Source: Girardinichthys multiradiatus (taxonomy: Eukaryota > Chordata > Actinopteri > Cyprinodontiformes > Goodeidae). From it: DNA of 64,000 bases. Positions 35,215-48,035 of this stretch are shown here, piece by piece. The notes below the pieces were generated by a model that was given only the letters and a program-made list of their open reading frames with translations, did not search any database and was not told where the DNA came from. The stretch is taken from the NCBI RefSeq assembly GCF_021462225.1, contig NC_061805.1, positions 48,463,360 to 48,527,359 on the forward strand, in the 5' to 3' direction. Both the position numbers and the translations under genes were made by a program. How positions within the stretch are numbered: position 1 is the stretch's first letter; each line of letters opens with the position of its first letter.

Positions 35215-36430
35215 GGTTATATCTAATTAATAACATTTTATTCGAGGTTTCATGGAGAAACCAGACTTAGAATAGTGGAAAATTTACAAACTTTTAGAAA
35301 AAGCCCATATTTTTTACAGATTTTGCAGGGCCCTAGACAGTATTGTAATAGGTAAATGAACACGCTGAACCTTCTGTGATTATAAACATTCATGAGATCT
35401 TCATGTTAAAGCCGTGTTTGTTGATGGGCTCCACAAAAGATAAAGCCTTCATAGAAGTGCAGACAGAAAAGAAAACAAGAAGAATCTGTGTTCATCAGCC
35501 GACTCCTCTGCGTCTCTGCGCTCCGTCTGTTTATGTATCTGTGTCTCAGAGCGAGCGCCTCCAACGCTGCCTTCAATCCCGCTGTTGTGGAGCACAGATG
35601 CACGTTCAGTCCTGCGTTCTCTGCAGTCTTAATAGTGTTAACCCGTCAGCTGTCCCAAAACTGAGGACACAAGCGTCTCCAGTGTTTTCGCCGATAAGCC
35701 GGATTTTCACTCTTTCTCACCAAGCAAGTCGCCAAGACACTTTTTCAACACTAAATCTTCCTCCTCCTTCTTTTTTGCTTGTGAATTCTGTTTACAAGCT
35801 CATGTGGAAAAATATTTTTGCTGTTGTTGAAAAATTAGGTGTTAGTTGCAGAAAAGAAACGTTATTAAACACTAAAGAATAAATGGGAACAGCAGCGTAG
35901 CTGGGAAGCGGTTTTATGATCCTTCATCACACTTTGCGAATTCAAACGCCTGTTCCCGCCTCTTTGTTCACACAAAAGAGTTGCAGTTGCACAAGCGTTC
36001 GGATATTAATACCTCTCAATTGTAATGACAGCATAGCTTCCTGATAAATATCGCAATATTTACAGATCTTTAAGACACAACAGCGAGCTTCGACATCCAT
36101 ACCACCCATCGCCTGCAACACAACCACAAACACAAGCTAGAATATATTCTAATGTTGTGAGCCTAAAACATAATTTAATGCATCAAAAAAGCTAATTGGT
36201 TGTTTTTAAGATGGGATTCACAATGAGGTTCACAGTCTGAAATTTTTTACTGTATTCCCTAATTTCTTTATGACTTCTTTAAAAGCTGACAATCTGAATT
36301 TATAAAAATATATAACAGATTGTTCAAAACACATACTTTAAATAATTTACAGTATACAGTAAATTTATAAAAATCCAAACTTTAATTTTCATACACATAT
36401 TCAGTGTAAAGAAATTCCAAAATGAACCAA
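35215..36430. other. Unassigned noncoding DNA
   Basis: A 168-codon frame at 35376-35882 has no recognisable domain, low-complexity character and no splice support, so it is not called. No repeat ends. Confidence 0.4.
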
Positions 36431-36449
36431 TAATTTAAAGAAAATATCC

Positions 36450-37215
36450 TGTCTCACAGTTATTGGTATCCCTAACTGTTCCTTTTAAATTTAACTTAAG
36501 CATTTTTGAATTTTCTACTTTAAATGGACAATTTTAACGAGTAATCAGTGATTTTCTGTCTCCCTGAGGTATTAAAGGGGTCTGAGACAGAGGTTCGTTT
36601 CTCTTAGCCACTCTTCAAAATTGAAAAGGCAGGACAACATCCAATTGGAATCACATCCATGTGTTTTAATGTAGATGCTTTAGGAAATGGCGACGAGAAA
36701 AATAATTCTTGCTTAAACTTGCTTATATCTAAGATCGGAACAATGATAAAACATTTAAAAAAACTAAAACTGTATTTATTGTGCTGCCGCCACCACACAC
36801 AGTGAACAGGATGGTTGGGGAGGTAAAAGCTGAAGTTTGAAGAACTGCAAAAACCATAAGATGCTATCCACATACCAACTGGTTGGTTGGAAAGCACACC
36901 ATAAAAAGTCATGTCTTTCCTACCATCACAAACGTAAACATGGAGTTTGCTAGATCTACTGAGATCCAGCTGAAACTAAGACTGACCTTTATGCCACAAA
37001 CAGTCCAGGTGGGTCCAGTATGAAAGAAAAGATGAATATGTGAAAAAGCCCCTCATGCACACTGTTAGCAACAGTGGAGGATCTGTGATGCTGTGGGCTT
37101 GTGTCTCTTCCAAAACCCCTCTAAATTCTTCTGTGTGAAAACAGACAAATAATAATCCACAACGTCAGGCTAAATCAGCACAAAAGTGGTTCAACAGACA
37201 CTAAATCAACCTTTT
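36450..37215. repeat. Decayed Tc1-like element
   Basis: Begins near TCTCACAGTTATTGGTATCC and includes ACCATCACAAACGTAAACAT (shared with 15050) and GCAACAGTGGAGGATCTGTG, ATGCTGTGGGC. The last part is the remnant of the GGGS[IV]ML/VWG region of a Tc1 transposase. No frame survives. Confidence 0.45.
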
Positions 37216-39179
37216 GCAAGGAAATTAGGCGTCGTATCTCAATAACATAATGAAAGATGTCTTTTATTTCTATTTAAACAATTTTGTTTTCTGCTTCGAG
37301 AACTTTGTCAGAACTTTGCTTCTGTTAATCTTTTCTGCACCACAGAGTCAATTTCCTGGGTATTTTATTTTTTGTCTTTTCATCACAGCAAGAACAAATT
37401 TTCCTTCATCACATATTTCCTCGCACACTTTGTCACATGTTATTTAATTCTAGCTCTCAGCCTCCTCACCTCGTAAATCCTTCGTCTTCTCCATTTTTTC
37501 TTCCCCCCCCCTCACTCACTCGCTGACTTTGTCCTCCTTAGCATCCTTCACACTCCCTCTCCGTCTCCATCCCTCTCTGTCCCTTCTGATTGGGACGAAG
37601 GTTCTCCGGGTGCCTCTGACAGTGCTCCTAATTAAGACGTAAAACTGCGGGCAGCAGGTTTCTGAAGGTTACACTGTCTATAGCGCAGGAAGTGATAAAG
37701 AATGGAGCCACTGATGACATGTGACGTTTTCAGCGGGGATGATGCAAACCACGGCTAATGAAGCCGAAGCTATTGAGGAGAAAGCGAAGGGGACAGGGGG
37801 CCTCTGTGTGTGTGTGCAGAACGTTTGAGATTCGCATGTGTGTGTTTGTGTGCAGGCTTTGCTCTCAGTGCCTTTGGGAGTTCAGGGGCAGAATATTTAA
37901 GTTAATTAGACAGGTCAAGTACACGAGAGGCTGCCCTGAACTTAGACTCGTTCACGGTGTGATCTTCTTGCTGTCTGAGGCTTGACTCAGGGAAGATTTG
38001 CCTGTGGCAGGAAGTTGATTCAAGTCAAGATTTACCAACTTCATGGTAATTTTTTAATGAAATATTTGCATACACTGTCAAAAAGTTGCAGAAGGTACGT
38101 TCAGAGGGAATTTTGTTAGAACGTGTTGCTGCCAAAGGATTTTAGTGTTAAACTAACTAAAGAAACCACCTTATTTCACTTTTTTTCTTTTTCTATTTCA
38201 TGTTATGCATTGTAACATTTTATGATTAGATTATAACAATATATTGATTTCCTGCCGCCTTTCTCCATACTGGAAAGTGAAACTGGGGAAAACATCCTTG
38301 AATCTAGAAACCTTTTAGTGAACCTACTCAAGTTGAGACAAATAACCTTTACGTTTACCTCAGACCCCTAAACGTCTTTACATATAAGACGGTACTTACT
38401 GGTACTGAAAGTGCACTACAATTTGTTTCTAGTAACCAGCAGTGACGTTTGGCTTGGGACAAATGGGCGCTTGCCCAGGGCGACATTAGAAAGGTGAGTG
38501 CACGAGAACCAGATAAAAAATATAACTTATCTCAGAGTCACACCCAAAACATATTTTCTGTTGCTTTTAACTATGTGCTGTCATTGGATAAAATTTGTGG
38601 AATTCATTAAACCATGAAATATAAATTCCTATTGAAGACAAAAGTATTTCAGTCCTACAAAAGTGAGGTAGAAATGTCAGTGGTGATGTTTTGTTGTTCA
38701 TTTCCTTATTTCATAATTTGATCAAACTTATTATGGAGAATGTGAAATTATAAATTGACACACGTAACTTTATTTTCTCTATCAAAATATACTCTAGTTG
38801 GATAAAGGGAAAAATAAGTACTGCCCCGACCCACACTATTTCAATTACTATGGCTTGTTTCCTGATGAGTTGTGTTTCCATGTGGGAAAATGACAATTGA
38901 TTGTAAAAAAAAAATGAAATTAAATGCTGAGTTGTTGAGTTAGTGCTCTGTATTTGATGCTTTGTGAGGGACTGCTGTGAAATAATCCTCCCTCCCTCCC
39001 TCCCTCCCCCCCTCCGTACCCCACAGTGTCAGATAGTTTTCTGCACATTAATTGGTTAGGAGGCAGCTGAAGGAGGCTACCATTCATGCCAGCACCACCG
39101 TTGCTTGAAGATCAGTCTTCCTTACAGTCATGGTAATGTGTATCAGAATATGACACACATATTTTGAACACACAGCAGA
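37216..39179. other. Unassigned noncoding DNA
   Basis: CT-rich 37440-37580, a CCCT run at 38988-39014 and a repeat-like patch at 38440-38500 (GGGCGCTTGCCCAGGGCG). No exon recognised. Confidence 0.4.
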
Positions 39180-39350
39180 TTCCACTCTGTAATTATTTAT
39201 TAAAAAAAGAGAAGGTCAAAATGGAAACGCTGAAAAACTAAGTAAACCCCACAGTCCTGCAGCTTGTAAAACCACCTTCGAAACCAACAACTCTGAGTTG
39301 TTTCCTGTCTCACTGGAATTTTGGCCACTCTTCTTTTATTATTATTACTT
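39180..39350 (-). repeat. Decayed Tc1-like coding-region fragment
   Basis: AAAACCACCTTCGAAACCAA, CAACTCTGAGTTGTTTCCTG and TTTTGGCCACTCTTCTTT correspond to the reverse strand of a Tc1 transposase C-terminal half found widely in fish. Only this piece remains. Confidence 0.4.
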
Positions 39351-41089
39351 TATTGAACCAGGAAAACTCATGTCCAAAGGCGAAATACTGCACTTAAATG
39401 CTTTTTCCCCAACTCTGTGCGAGCCCTTGGCATCCTCAATAGGAGCAGATTTTGGGAACGACTGAGAACCAATAATTATGTTGTTTCATAGCTTACATGA
39501 GCCAATATGATGTTTTTATAAAGATGTAAGCTGTGTCCATCCCACAAATTTCCATCTAGATGCTATAAAGGGGTGGTCTCTTCTGTAGACGTATGAAACC
39601 TCAATGATGGAAACATAAAATAAAAAAACTGAGGTAGGGGTCGAGCCACTCTGTCCGAAAACTGAACCAAAAACCGGATACATAGACCATGACAGGTGGT
39701 GTTTTGCTTCAAATGAAATAATCTTGACACACTGTGCATAATGAAAGACTACAAGACAAGGCGTTGCTGATTAGCATGCATGTCGCCCTAACAGTACAGC
39801 TTTACTGTCTGAAAGAGAACAAAACAACGAGAAAACATTCACCGGATCGCTCCTGGTTCTTCTAGCTCACATTTCCTCCCGAGACATTCTGCATGCAGAT
39901 CTAATGAAGTACATGGCTGCTAACCTCCCCATTAGGAGGAACAGTAGCAGAGTTTTAGCTTTTATAATGCTGTGCAATGCAAAATGGAACTGCTCCAAAC
40001 TGTTGAATAATTACACCCAGTTTGGAGTGTTTGAGACGGGGCTTCAGGCAACTTTGAACGGCTGAACTCTCTCAGCATATGCAAATAAATTAACATAATG
40101 CATACTGCACTCAGTTTTGCGCTCATGGCAGCAGTGGAGGTGGAAACAAGTGTTGACCCACCGAAAAAACTGCTTAATTAACAAGAGTTAAAGAGGAGAG
40201 CTTTAAACAGTAAAACGAGCAACAACAAACTGCCTTTTCTCATTCGGAAGTTGACATTTAGAGATTTTCTGGAGTGTTTCCAACTAAACATTGGATATGA
40301 ACAGCCGATTTCTGGCATTTTTAGCTGTTTCGCATTTAGGTGTACATATTTCTATTTCAGTTATCTTAAAATATATCAGTTATATCATTTAAAGCTTTGT
40401 AACAAGTAGATGTTTATCGTATTTGTTTGATAAAAAGTAACTTTTTTTGGCGGCGTTCAACATTTTACCCCCAGTCATCTCAAAGGAAATTTCATCCTAG
40501 CAGACAATACATTTATTTTGTGATCCAGACCTTTGTCCAGTCAGAATTTTGTGACTGGCTGTTTTCTTTTTTTTTTTTTTTTTTAATATAAGTTCTGGAT
40601 ATTTCCAGTCCTTTTCTTTCAGAAGCACAAAAGATTATGTGCTGTATCAGCCACAGGAAGTGTGCGCTGGTTAAACCTTTTAGGTAGAACTATAGAAACA
40701 TGAAGTAATTTGGGGCATTCCCAACAGAGTTTACCTTTGTTGCAGAAATGCGTGTTTCTTGTAAGCTTTGTCATTCTTTACATTAAATTTGGGTTCTTGT
40801 ACAGTATGGATCATTGGTTGTCAGGACCCACTATCCTTCATGTTTTGGCTGCAGAATCCCCCCAATCATTTAAACCAGGTATGTGGCAGCAGGGAAAACC
40901 TACAATGTGCAGCACAGAGAGCCCATAGGATGACTGTTACTATTTGAATGATGGGATAACAGCTGCCTCATACCAGCGACCTCAAGGATAGATATTATCA
41001 TTTTTCTTCTAGCAGAGGATGAATTCCTTACCACAGAGGACTTAATGAGCTAATTACCTCTATTAGAAAGATTGGATTAGAACCAGTAA
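39351..41089. other. Unassigned noncoding DNA
   Basis: No gene or repeat ends recognised. T-run at 40568-40584. Confidence 0.4.
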
Positions 41090-41236
41090 ACTCCAAAGGA
41101 TTATTAATGTCATTTGATTTGTTTTTCTGTGTTTGATTTTTCTGTATCATTGTAATGTTTTTCCTCATGTACAGCGCTTTGCGTGCCTTATTGCTGAAAA
41201 GCGCTATATAAATAAACTTGACTTGACTTGACTTGG
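41090..41236 (+). repeat. 3' end of an L2/CR1-type LINE, 5'-truncated
   Basis: GTACAGCGCTTTGCGTGCCT, TGCTGAAAAGCGCTATATAA and the ACTTG tandem tail at 41217-41236 match the reverse complement of 54842-54912, the 3' end of the LINE at 54841-60028. Confidence 0.75.
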
Positions 41237-44200
41237 TATAACAGGTGTTGTTGGGACGGAAAGTAAAAGAGCGCCATTGAACCATAGTAAGGGGATGTCA
41301 GTGTACATACAGCGCAGTGTTTTCCTAAGCTGCTAAATCTCACATACGACAACTCGACAATCCTCGCAAGTTCATTGGTGTGAGCATCTGAGCCCAATGT
41401 GAACTCTAGCCCAAATGTGACACAGTGGCTCTGGCCATATGCAGGCTTTTCACCCCTCCTCTCTGCGCTCGTGCTGGTGTTGTGAGTACACGAGTCGTGC
41501 CTGTTGGCCATGGCAGCGCTCTGACTCACATAACCCCTCACAAAAGATCGGGCCAAGCTCCCTCAGCCCAGGCCGAGCCAGACCATCTCTGCGTAAGACT
41601 CTAATTGATTTGATGGACTTATGTGCCGTTCACACCCCTTCCCCAAACAAACAGCCTTCCCAAGACTCATCTCCGCTGAGACAAAGAGGCGGCGTACGCC
41701 CTCCTCTTGCGAAGCAGCATCCTGCGAGCGCCTGAGAAGGCAGCGCCGGCCTGCCAAACTTGCTAATTTCACTGCTGGGCCTCAGGGAAGGCTTGAGTTT
41801 GCTGTGAGACGATTCATCATACTGCAAATCAGAGCTCCCACCCCCATCGGTGTACCAGCTCACAGGTCAACTAGAGTAGACTGAAGTTCAGAATAATTTA
41901 TTCAACACTTCTGTTGATGAAGATCATTCAGGAGAGCAGCAGATCAGGAAGGTCTCCAACAGACTGCAGCTGCTTCTTATCTCCACTGATTTGGTTGCTG
42001 CTATTTCTCCAGTGTAAATACAGCTATTTTTTTGTTATTTTCATGGCACTGAATCGTGTCTGCTGTTGCATAAGTCAATACTGTTGTGTCTGTGGGCATA
42101 TAAAGAAATATTTCAGCAAAAAACAAAATGTTTTGGGTCAAATTATTGCAGCCTTATCACATTTTAAAGACTTTTTTGGTGTGTTGATGTGAGCTTGTAT
42201 CATGCACATTCCAATGGGAATGAGGTATTATCTTGCATAGTTGACAATGGAGAAAGATACTTTAATCTGTTGTTATTAGTCCAACATCTGTAGGCGAACC
42301 AAACTTCTCGCAATACGTAAAAAAAAGATTAGCTAAAAAGTGTATTTTCTTTTCAACAACTGAACAGTATGTGTATAAACAGCAAGATTACAAACATTAT
42401 GAATCACCAGTGAAGGATTTCACCTAAATACGTTTTTCATAACTAAGCTCTCTGCTGGCAGAACCACATTTTTACCCAGTCAGAACCCGGACTCAGGGGG
42501 CGCTCTAGCTAAAAACAGTCACATAACTGAACCAGAATATGTCTCTGACAACTAACAAGTTATGATGGATGCTAATGTAGAGGCTGAAACAAGCAGCAAC
42601 GAGGATAAACTACCAATGAATCAGAACCTGTCACTCCGAACCATGTGAGATTGTTCAGTCTGTTTATTGGTCAGATGCATCTGTGGCGGGACAACCAAAT
42701 GTAAATACAACAAGCAGATGCTGTGTTCTGGGCTGGTAGAAAACACAGACAATATATCCATATCAGGGTGTTCCTGGGTACTATTTCAGGAAAAACTATC
42801 TGAGAAGTATGCCAAATGATTTAGAGATGATTTTCAAAGTGGCTTTATGCTTTACAATAAGACATGCCGCCGTTGTTTATTATTTTGTTTACTCTACCGC
42901 ACCCCACAATGCAACCTGGCTACAGGAAGGCGTTTGAAGGTTGGCCTCTGAGGAACCTTCATGAGTGGAGTCATCTTCTCCTTAATGGCTCCAGTTATTG
43001 TTGTTACTGGACCTACTGCCTCCTGCCTTTCATCCAAGAAACTTTATCATCTCTAAAATTGATACTTTTCCAAACTCAGCAGCTCCAACATTTCTACAAG
43101 TGAAAACAGATATTGTCAAACACTGTTTAGGATATGTAACCTTTTTTATCCTCGCTGTCACACGTTAAAAAAGACTGAACCTTTCCTGTATTAGTTCAGG
43201 GTTTTATATTTTTTATTTTATTTCATTTCAAGACCACAGCTTACAGGACTTGAAGGATCTGCTGCTAACATCTGTTTGCCAAATACCACAGGGCTCCAGG
43301 AGAGTCCACACCTTGATGGGTCAGGTCTTGTATGGCAGCCAAAAAGGTTACAACCACACTTTTTGGCAGGTGGTCATAATATTATGCCTGATGGGTGTAT
43401 GTGTCTATTTGCATTCTACCTGCAATGTAATTTAGCACAGGCTGAACATGTGTTGGTACATGCTGGCTTTCTAAAAATATGCAGAGACTTGAAGAAACCA
43501 TTAAAAGATAAAGGCCTGCAGGTCTTTGAGAATTCACCCGATGTTTCTCCATGTTGTTTTTCATGTCATTTTAGACTCACTTCTTCATAGTTTGTTGTTT
43601 TTTTATTGAAATTCATAGCAACTGATAAGTCAGCTATCATGTAATAAGTGGGCATCCTCCTCCACCATCTCAGATGTGCTTTTAACCAATCAGTAGGATT
43701 TTTTCCAGCATACTTGCAGCATATTGTAGTTCCAGTTGTGAGAACACAGCTTACTCCAAAAAATGGATTCTCCTGATATTCTCCTCTTCTAAAGCATGAC
43801 AAACAGCTCCCTTGTTTTCCAGTGAGCAGACTGCAAGAAGAATTTAAATTTAAAAGAATCAACAACCTCACAAAACAACTAAAAAGAAGACATTTACTTG
43901 CATTATTTAGACTGAAAACATATTTAAAACCTCCCATTAGGAGAAGATCGTGTCATGTTTTGAGCCCAACTGTGAAGCTCTCAAAGGTCTCATGCTGTCT
44001 GTTCTTCCTAAACGTCATCACCAGACTGCAGTTATCTGCATTCAGAGATGATAGCTGGCATGATGAACAGGAAAAATAAGTTAGTGGTGACAGAAGACAA
44101 GAAGTGGTGCTCCACGAATCCAGATAAAAGATTTGTTTCCTTCCTTTTATTATCTGCTGTTCTGTAATTCCTGAAACTTCAGGAAAACTCTAGAGACTAC

Positions 44201-44465
44201 CTTATGAAAACATGTGCAAGATGTTGGCTGAACATTTAGAAAAGCAGGAGATGATGCAGCAAATACAATGTTTCTTTTCCACCGCTTCCAGACGTGATGG
44301 AAGCCGAACAAAGAGGAATAATTAATAGTGATTTATATAATACAGTTTTCAACAAATACTTTAATGTGTTGTACATGGGGGATGATATCTAAGAGAAGAT
44401 ACAGTTGTAGTGAGAAGAAGAAAAACGAATCATCGGCATGACTGTCATTTATTTTAAGATTTTAA
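41237..44465. other. Unassigned noncoding DNA
   Basis: Several short overlapping frames (41439-41884, 43566-43937) without domains. No repeat ends recognised. Confidence 0.4.
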
Positions 44466-44476
44466 ACACCTATTTA

Positions 44477-44835
44477 GGGCTGCACGGTGGCACAGTTGGT
44501 AGCACTGTTGCCTTGCAGCAAGAAGGTCCTGGGTTCAATTCCCGGCCTGGGGTCTTTCTGCATGGAGTTTGCATGTTCTCCCCGTGCATGCGTGGGTTCT
44601 CACCGGGTACTCTGGCTTCCTCCCACAGTCCAAAGACATGCCTGTTAGGTTAATTGGTAACTCTAAATTGCCCTTAGGTGTATGAATGAGTGTGTGCGTG
44701 GTTGTTTGTGTGTTGCCCTGCGATGGACTGGCGACCTGTCCAGGGTGTGCCCCGCCTCTCGCCCATTGACTGCTGGAGATAGGCACCAGCTCCCCGTGAC
44801 CCACTATGGAATAAGTGGTAGAAAATGACTGACTG
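44477..44835 (+). repeat. tRNA-headed fish SINE, complete, with target duplication
   Basis: The 359-bp element is flanked by ACACCTATTTA at 44466-44476 and 44836-44846. The head has pol III-like A box (GGCACAGTTGGTAGC) and B box (GGTTCAATTCC). A central core (GTTTGCATGTTCTCCCCGTG) follows, and the tail ends GGAATAAGTGGTAGAAAATG then ACTG repeats. No protein. It is the reference copy for the other fragments here. Confidence 0.9.
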
Positions 44836-44940
44836 ACACCTATTTAACTCTTCTCAATGATATTGTTAAAAAAGAAAATTGCACCAGTTTAAATTAATTG
44901 TAAGTTTTCTCTAATCCTCACAGGATCAAAATTACACATA

Positions 44941-45591
44941 CAGGCTCAGATATATACATACACTCCCACTAATATTTGGTCAGATGTCCCTGAAAACGTT
45001 CCCTGTCGACCACACACTTATAAGCGTTGATATAAATGCGTTGGTTTCCTGCCACAGAACTGGCCTTTAAGCCTATTTTCCAAATTTCCAGCTCAGGCCG
45101 TGGCAGGACCTTAATGATAGCCTACTTTATCTGGGTCATTGCTCTCTTGGAACACCCAGTTCTGTACAAACATCAACCCTTTAGCTGCTGATTTGAGGTG
45201 ACGTTGGAGAATTCGGATGGTAGTCCTCCTGCTTTACTGTTCCATCCACTTTGTGCAAAGAACCAGTACCACATAGTATACAGCCACATAGCATGATGCT
45301 GCCACTGCCATGCTCAAAAGTTTGTACATTGTTCTTTATAGAGTCATGGTGGCTTTTCCAAGCGAGCAGCTGCAAGTTTCAGTCAGGATTGAAGGTGTTG
45401 ATTTTAAAGCGGAGGCTTCTTTCCTGGTCAGCATTTTTTCAGATATTTGACCCGTCTTCTGGCAGAATAGCCAGAAGACGGGTCAAATATCGGAGCAGAA
45501 TTATATCAGAAGCGTGTTATGTGTAGCAGAGGTGAAGCTTGCCTAGAGACATTTAAATATTAGTAGGGGTGTATGTATAAGTGTGAGCCTG
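44941..45591 (-). mobile_element. Deleted Tc1-like element (651 bp)
   Basis: Ends CAGGCTCAGATATATACATA and the complement of GTATGTATAAGTGTGAGCCT are flanked by TA (44939-44940, 45592-45593). A minus-strand remnant at 45375-45181 includes EHGSGSIMLCGCILCGTGSL and KQEDY, the GGGSIMLWG block of Tc1 transposases. The catalytic core is gone. A perfect hairpin lies at 45442-45491. Confidence 0.8.
45442..45491. repeat. Perfect 22-bp inverted repeat, 6-base loop
   Basis: Arms 45442-45463 and 45470-45491 are exact complements around AGAATA; each contains TTTGACCCGTCTTCTGGC or its complement. It lies inside the deleted Tc1 element. Confidence 0.93.
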
Positions 45592-45593
45592 TA

Positions 45594-47689
45594 TAAAAGC
45601 CTTATTAATAAATTACATTTATGCCTATAATGAGTACATGTAAGCTTCTGGGATGAAGGGTTTTAATGTTCCCGAGAGTTTTAGGTTGAAATGTAAAGAA
45701 GAAGTGTTTGTCTTTTTCTTACAGAAATTTCAAACACAAACATGTTTGGACTTTTTCTTACATTTTTTTATTATTAATGTAAACAATTTCTTTCTTTCAA
45801 TACGATCTTCATCATTTTGACAGATCATTCTTTTCTCGTCTTGTCAACTTGCCTCCTGTGTGTGGGCTGCTTAAATCCTTGTTGTCTTCCTCTCCCACTG
45901 TGCATGTTTTTGCTCATATCTTTGGTGCTTGGGTCACATTAACCCAGTTCTCGCAGTTCAAAAACAAAAGGATGGAAAAACGCCCTCCTGCAGCCCCACC
46001 ATAGCTCCAGGCTCCTTCACGCCGTCGTGAAGTTCCCAGCATCACTGACTGACCATCACTTTATTTACTGCTCGTATTAACATGCAGCATGATAAGCATA
46101 TTTTCCTCAGCGGAGCTAACAAGATGCTTTATCACCAAGCCTTTCCACCCAATGCAGATTCCTCCCTGTTAGTTTACTGCCACATAAATAACAACAGTTT
46201 TTCCCAGATGAGATTTAATGCCCAAGTTTCTGCTGCAAAATCAGGTTCGACTTTCAACAAGAAGGCACATTTTGGTTGTGAAATATTTCCGTCAGAACGT
46301 TAAATCACGCCTTTGCTTAATAAGCAGAACACATTCAGAAGATGCGGCATGACAGCTGAGTTAAAAGTGAAAATTATGAACTGGATCCCAACAGAAGAAG
46401 TTTGGTTTGAAACTTTTAAAGACAGTTTCCTCTCAGAAATCACCTGCTACACTTGTATATTTTCACTGAATGATAAACAGGTGTGGTTATAATTATTATC
46501 CGAAAATATCCCAAATCACTGGGAACTTCTCTGTCTGAAAGAGGCCGACTCTAACGACGCAGCTACAGATGTTTCTGTGCTGACAAAAGAGGAAATAACC
46601 CCGAAATTATCAGAGCAACTAATAATAAACTAATTCATCGAGCCACCCCGTAATTATCTCCTTTGTGTCTGTGATTACACCCGATTTCCCATTAATGCTT
46701 TTGTTTTACCTTTGCTGTAATTGTGGTTAATCATGTCAGCGGCGGAGAAGCGTTGCATGTTCTTGGCAACTCGCATCGGCGCGTCATTATCTGCAAATCT
46801 GCATCTTTAATTTGTTGATTCCCTCTTTAAGGGAGAAAAGAGCTGTGATCTCCAGCTCGATAATTACGTCTGAAGGAACAGTCTCTGATGGAGCCGGGAA
46901 GCCCTTTCTGCTTCTTAGAATTGAAAAAGTGAAGCCTAAATAAATAAAGCCCAACTTTCTCCCCTTTGAGCTCTGGTGCAGGCGAGATGCCAAATCCATT
47001 TCCTCCTGCATTAGCCTCATCAGGGACTTTAATATGTGGCACCATGTAGGAAGGGAGACGCCCTGGCATGTGCAGAAAACACACACACACACCCAAACAC
47101 AGCGCCCTATCTTGACAGCTCACTCCAATTGCAGGCCCTCCCTGTCGCATGCCCTGCATCTCCACTCATAGCAGATCGCTTGTGACCCTGTCCTGCATGC
47201 CGCTGGTGGAGGGGGGAAATGGGGGAACCGCGCAGGGAACAGGAGCACATTAAAACCTGCGTTTCCCAAAAAGTCAGGCCAATCAGAGACCTTTATTCTA
47301 CAACCTGTTATTAATGGGTCAAAAAGGGAGCTCCGTTTAATAAAGATGGTAAAGATTCAAAGTAGCTGTCCTCATGTACTAGCAGACGTACTTAATTCAT
47401 TTGTTGTTTGTAAGGAAAAGATTTGCCTTCGTCTCTGAGCAAAGTGACAGACAGCGCCCTCTGCAGTTATTGGCGCCTCCAATAAAGATCCCTTAGATGC
47501 CCCTCTTTGCTGCAGCTCTCATACAGTAAGGCCTTTGTGTTTCCTGTCTGACCGTCCTCCTCTCTATCCATGCTGGTAAGAGAAGCTCATCTCATTCAGT
47601 CTTGTTAGACACCGTTCTCGTTGTTTTAAAGGTTAATGTGTCCGTAGATATGGACAAGTTTAGGCTTCCTACTTTTACTCACATCTGAC
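45594..47689. other. Unassigned DNA with possible conserved noncoding block
   Basis: 46560-46900 is repeat-free, rich in AATTA cores (CCGTAATTATCTCC, GATAATTACGTC) and low in simple sequence, so it is a candidate conserved element. A short CA run lies at 47080-47092. No gene recognised. Confidence 0.3.
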
Positions 47690-48035
47690 TTACTTGAATA
47701 CCATGTTTTCTTGTCTTTCCCATTTTGAAGAGTGGTAAACGTATGGCCACTGTGTCTCATACTGTGTCTGTAGGGAAACAGGAAATCATTGATTTATAAT
47801 TAAAGTTCATATTAATTACACAAAATTTGTGTTATATTTATTATACACAAATTGTAAAATTCTTAACAAGGAAATGTTTTTCCCATCAGACTTATTGTAA
47901 AATTAACGTTTTCTTGTGTGCTACTGCAATAAAAAATGAATTTGTTTTAGGGATTTTGCACATCTTCACAACTGATTGCAATAAATGTGGGGGGTGCTTT
48001 GAAAAGACTTTTTGTTGGGCAGATAAGGGGGCCAA
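47690..48035. repeat. Decayed dispersed repeat, same family as 29075 and 14818
   Basis: CTTGTCTTTCCCATTTTGAA is shared with 29112-29131 and GTGCTACTGCAATAAAAAAT with 15239-15258. No ends or coding frame. Confidence 0.45.

Noticed and set aside
35376..35882. 168-codon plus-strand frame
   Set aside because: No recognisable domain, mixed Ser/Cys/Leu composition and no exon borders. Likely chance.
44477..44560. Possible tRNA gene
   Set aside because: A- and B-box-like sequence belongs to the SINE head; no full cloverleaf, and the unit continues into the SINE core.
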